A stretch of 64,000 bases of DNA from a bacterium (lineage in GTDB: Bacteria > SZUA-182 > DTGQ01): positions 1 through 64,000 of the forward strand of contig JAILZY010000004.1 of assembly GCA_023512255.1 (NCBI GenBank), given 5' to 3'. This document shows, in pieces, positions 63,534-64,000 of the stretch. Position numbers and translations under genes: made by a program. A model generated the notes under the pieces. That model saw only the letters and a program-made list of their open reading frames with translations. It did no database searches and was not told the DNA's origin. Position 1 is the first letter of the stretch, and every line of letters starts with the position of its first letter.

Positions 63534-64000
63534 ATGATGAGGATAATGGAGTCAAAATGTAAATTTTTCGTTTCACTTGCTGTGATTGCCACAGGAGTTA
63601 TTTTCTCTGCTCACCCTTTGTTTGCGGCTCAAAGCCAGCTCAAAGCTACTAACACAGGCGGCGTTGCCTATATTGATAGCCAGCGGGTTGTGGATGAGTC
63701 CAAGGCCGGTCGCGCCTCTCTTAAGGAACTGGAGGATTTTAAAAAGAAAAATGAAGAGGAGCTGGCTAAGCGGGATAGGGAAATTAAGGAGCTGGAAGAT
63801 GAGCTTCAGAAGCAGAAGATGGCCCTCTCTGCCGAGGCTCAGAATAAAAAGGAGGAGACCATTCGCCGCAAAGGCATTGAGTTAAAAAGGTTCAAAGAGG
63901 ATAAGGAGCAGGAATTAAAAGAGCTGTATTTCAAACATCTGAATAAGATCAAAGAGGAAATCATCCAGATTGTCCGCAAAATCGGCCAGGAGAAGGGATA
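63534..64000 (+). CDS. skp: Skp/OmpH periplasmic chaperone (5' part, cut by window end)
   Basis: 155 complete codons, open at the window edge; it is missing from the ORF track because no stop is present (the track lists another frame). The signal peptide is FFVSLAVIATGVIFSAHPLFAAQ. Then VAYIDSQRVVDESKAGRASLKELEDF, the OmpH start, and a long Lys/Glu coiled coil (KKKNEEELAKRDREIKELEDELQKQK). Skp holds unfolded outer membrane proteins for BamA, encoded just before. GGAGA lies 9 nt before the ATG. Confidence 0.92.
   Translation, partial: MMRIMESKCKFFVSLAVIATGVIFSAHPLFAAQSQLKATNTGGVAYIDSQRVVDESKAGRASLKELEDFKKKNEEELAKRDREIKELEDELQKQKMALSAEAQNKKEETIRRKGIELKRFKEDKEQELKELYFKHLNKIKEEIIQIVRKIGQEKG

Noticed and set aside
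63586-63885. 99-aa ORF near the right edge
   Set aside because: Wrong frame; the OmpH/Skp frame starting at 63534 has a signal peptide and coiled coil.

Overview
The window looks like a chromosomal segment of a diderm (Gram-negative) bacterium that probably lives without oxygen. An outer membrane is indicated by bamA, the start of a skp/ompH gene, a lolC/E-type permease with lolD, apolipoprotein N-acyltransferase (lnt), several lipoprotein signal peptides and a TPR protein that probably ends in a beta-barrel. Anaerobic growth is suggested by an oxygen-sensitive class III ribonucleotide reductase set (nrdD, a thioredoxin-fold protein, nrdG) and by the IspH isoprenoid enzyme. I cannot name the phylum from the sequence alone. 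The gene content (sulfatase-like TPR protein, GH57-like protein, IspH fused to a UbiA-type prenyltransferase, several parallel beta-helix proteins) fits deep-branching or candidate diderm lineages.

Layout. 0-1.5 kb: a short rsmI-like remnant and an Rpn-type PD-(D/E)XK protein. 1.5-9.6 kb: a sulfatase-fold/TPR lipoprotein, then purine and queuosine genes (purB, purC, purF, a nucleosidase, queE, queC) packed with 4-bp overlaps. 9.6-13 kb: a HEPN protein, a lone receiver and a class A penicillin-binding protein behind a near-consensus promoter. 13.1-19.2 kb: the IspH-UbiA fusion, a GH57-like protein, a TPR/beta-barrel protein and an anchored beta-helix protein. 19.2-29.6 kb: a CPA2 antiporter, an ABC-F ATPase, a REC-histidine kinase, a sigma54 activator with three Fis-type helices and an unrecognised membrane protein. 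29.8-39.2 kb: nadE, then on the minus strand eno, ftsB, a UDP-glucuronate decarboxylase, pyrR, pyrB, pyrC and a peptide-type binding lipoprotein.

39.2-40.2 kb is a non-coding kilobase with four perfect and four one-mismatch DnaA boxes, AT-rich stretches and 27-bp direct repeats. It is a strong candidate replication origin, with genes diverging from it on both sides. Next to it, nrdD has a palindromic NrdR box. 40.2-43.4 kb: the nrd cluster. 43.5-47.8 kb: two beta-helix proteins and glgA on the minus strand. 48.3-51.5 kb: a cinA-type gene lacking its first domain, thpR, recA and recX. 51.5-52.4 kb: tmRNA and smpB on the minus strand. 52.7-58.4 kb: yidD, pgsA, lnt, prfB (with its programmed +1 frameshift), lolC/E and lolD. 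58.6-64 kb: clpC, bamA and the 5' part of skp.

The least ordinary signals are the DnaA-box cluster, a dispersed element made of three successive perfect or near-perfect hairpins (two full copies and one inverted partial copy), a CRISPR-like but probably unrelated repeat cluster upstream of ftsB, the IspH-UbiA fusion and the triple-Fis activator. I did not find a cas locus, a prophage, an IS element or a recognised defence island. Most remaining ORF-track entries are shadows of these genes.
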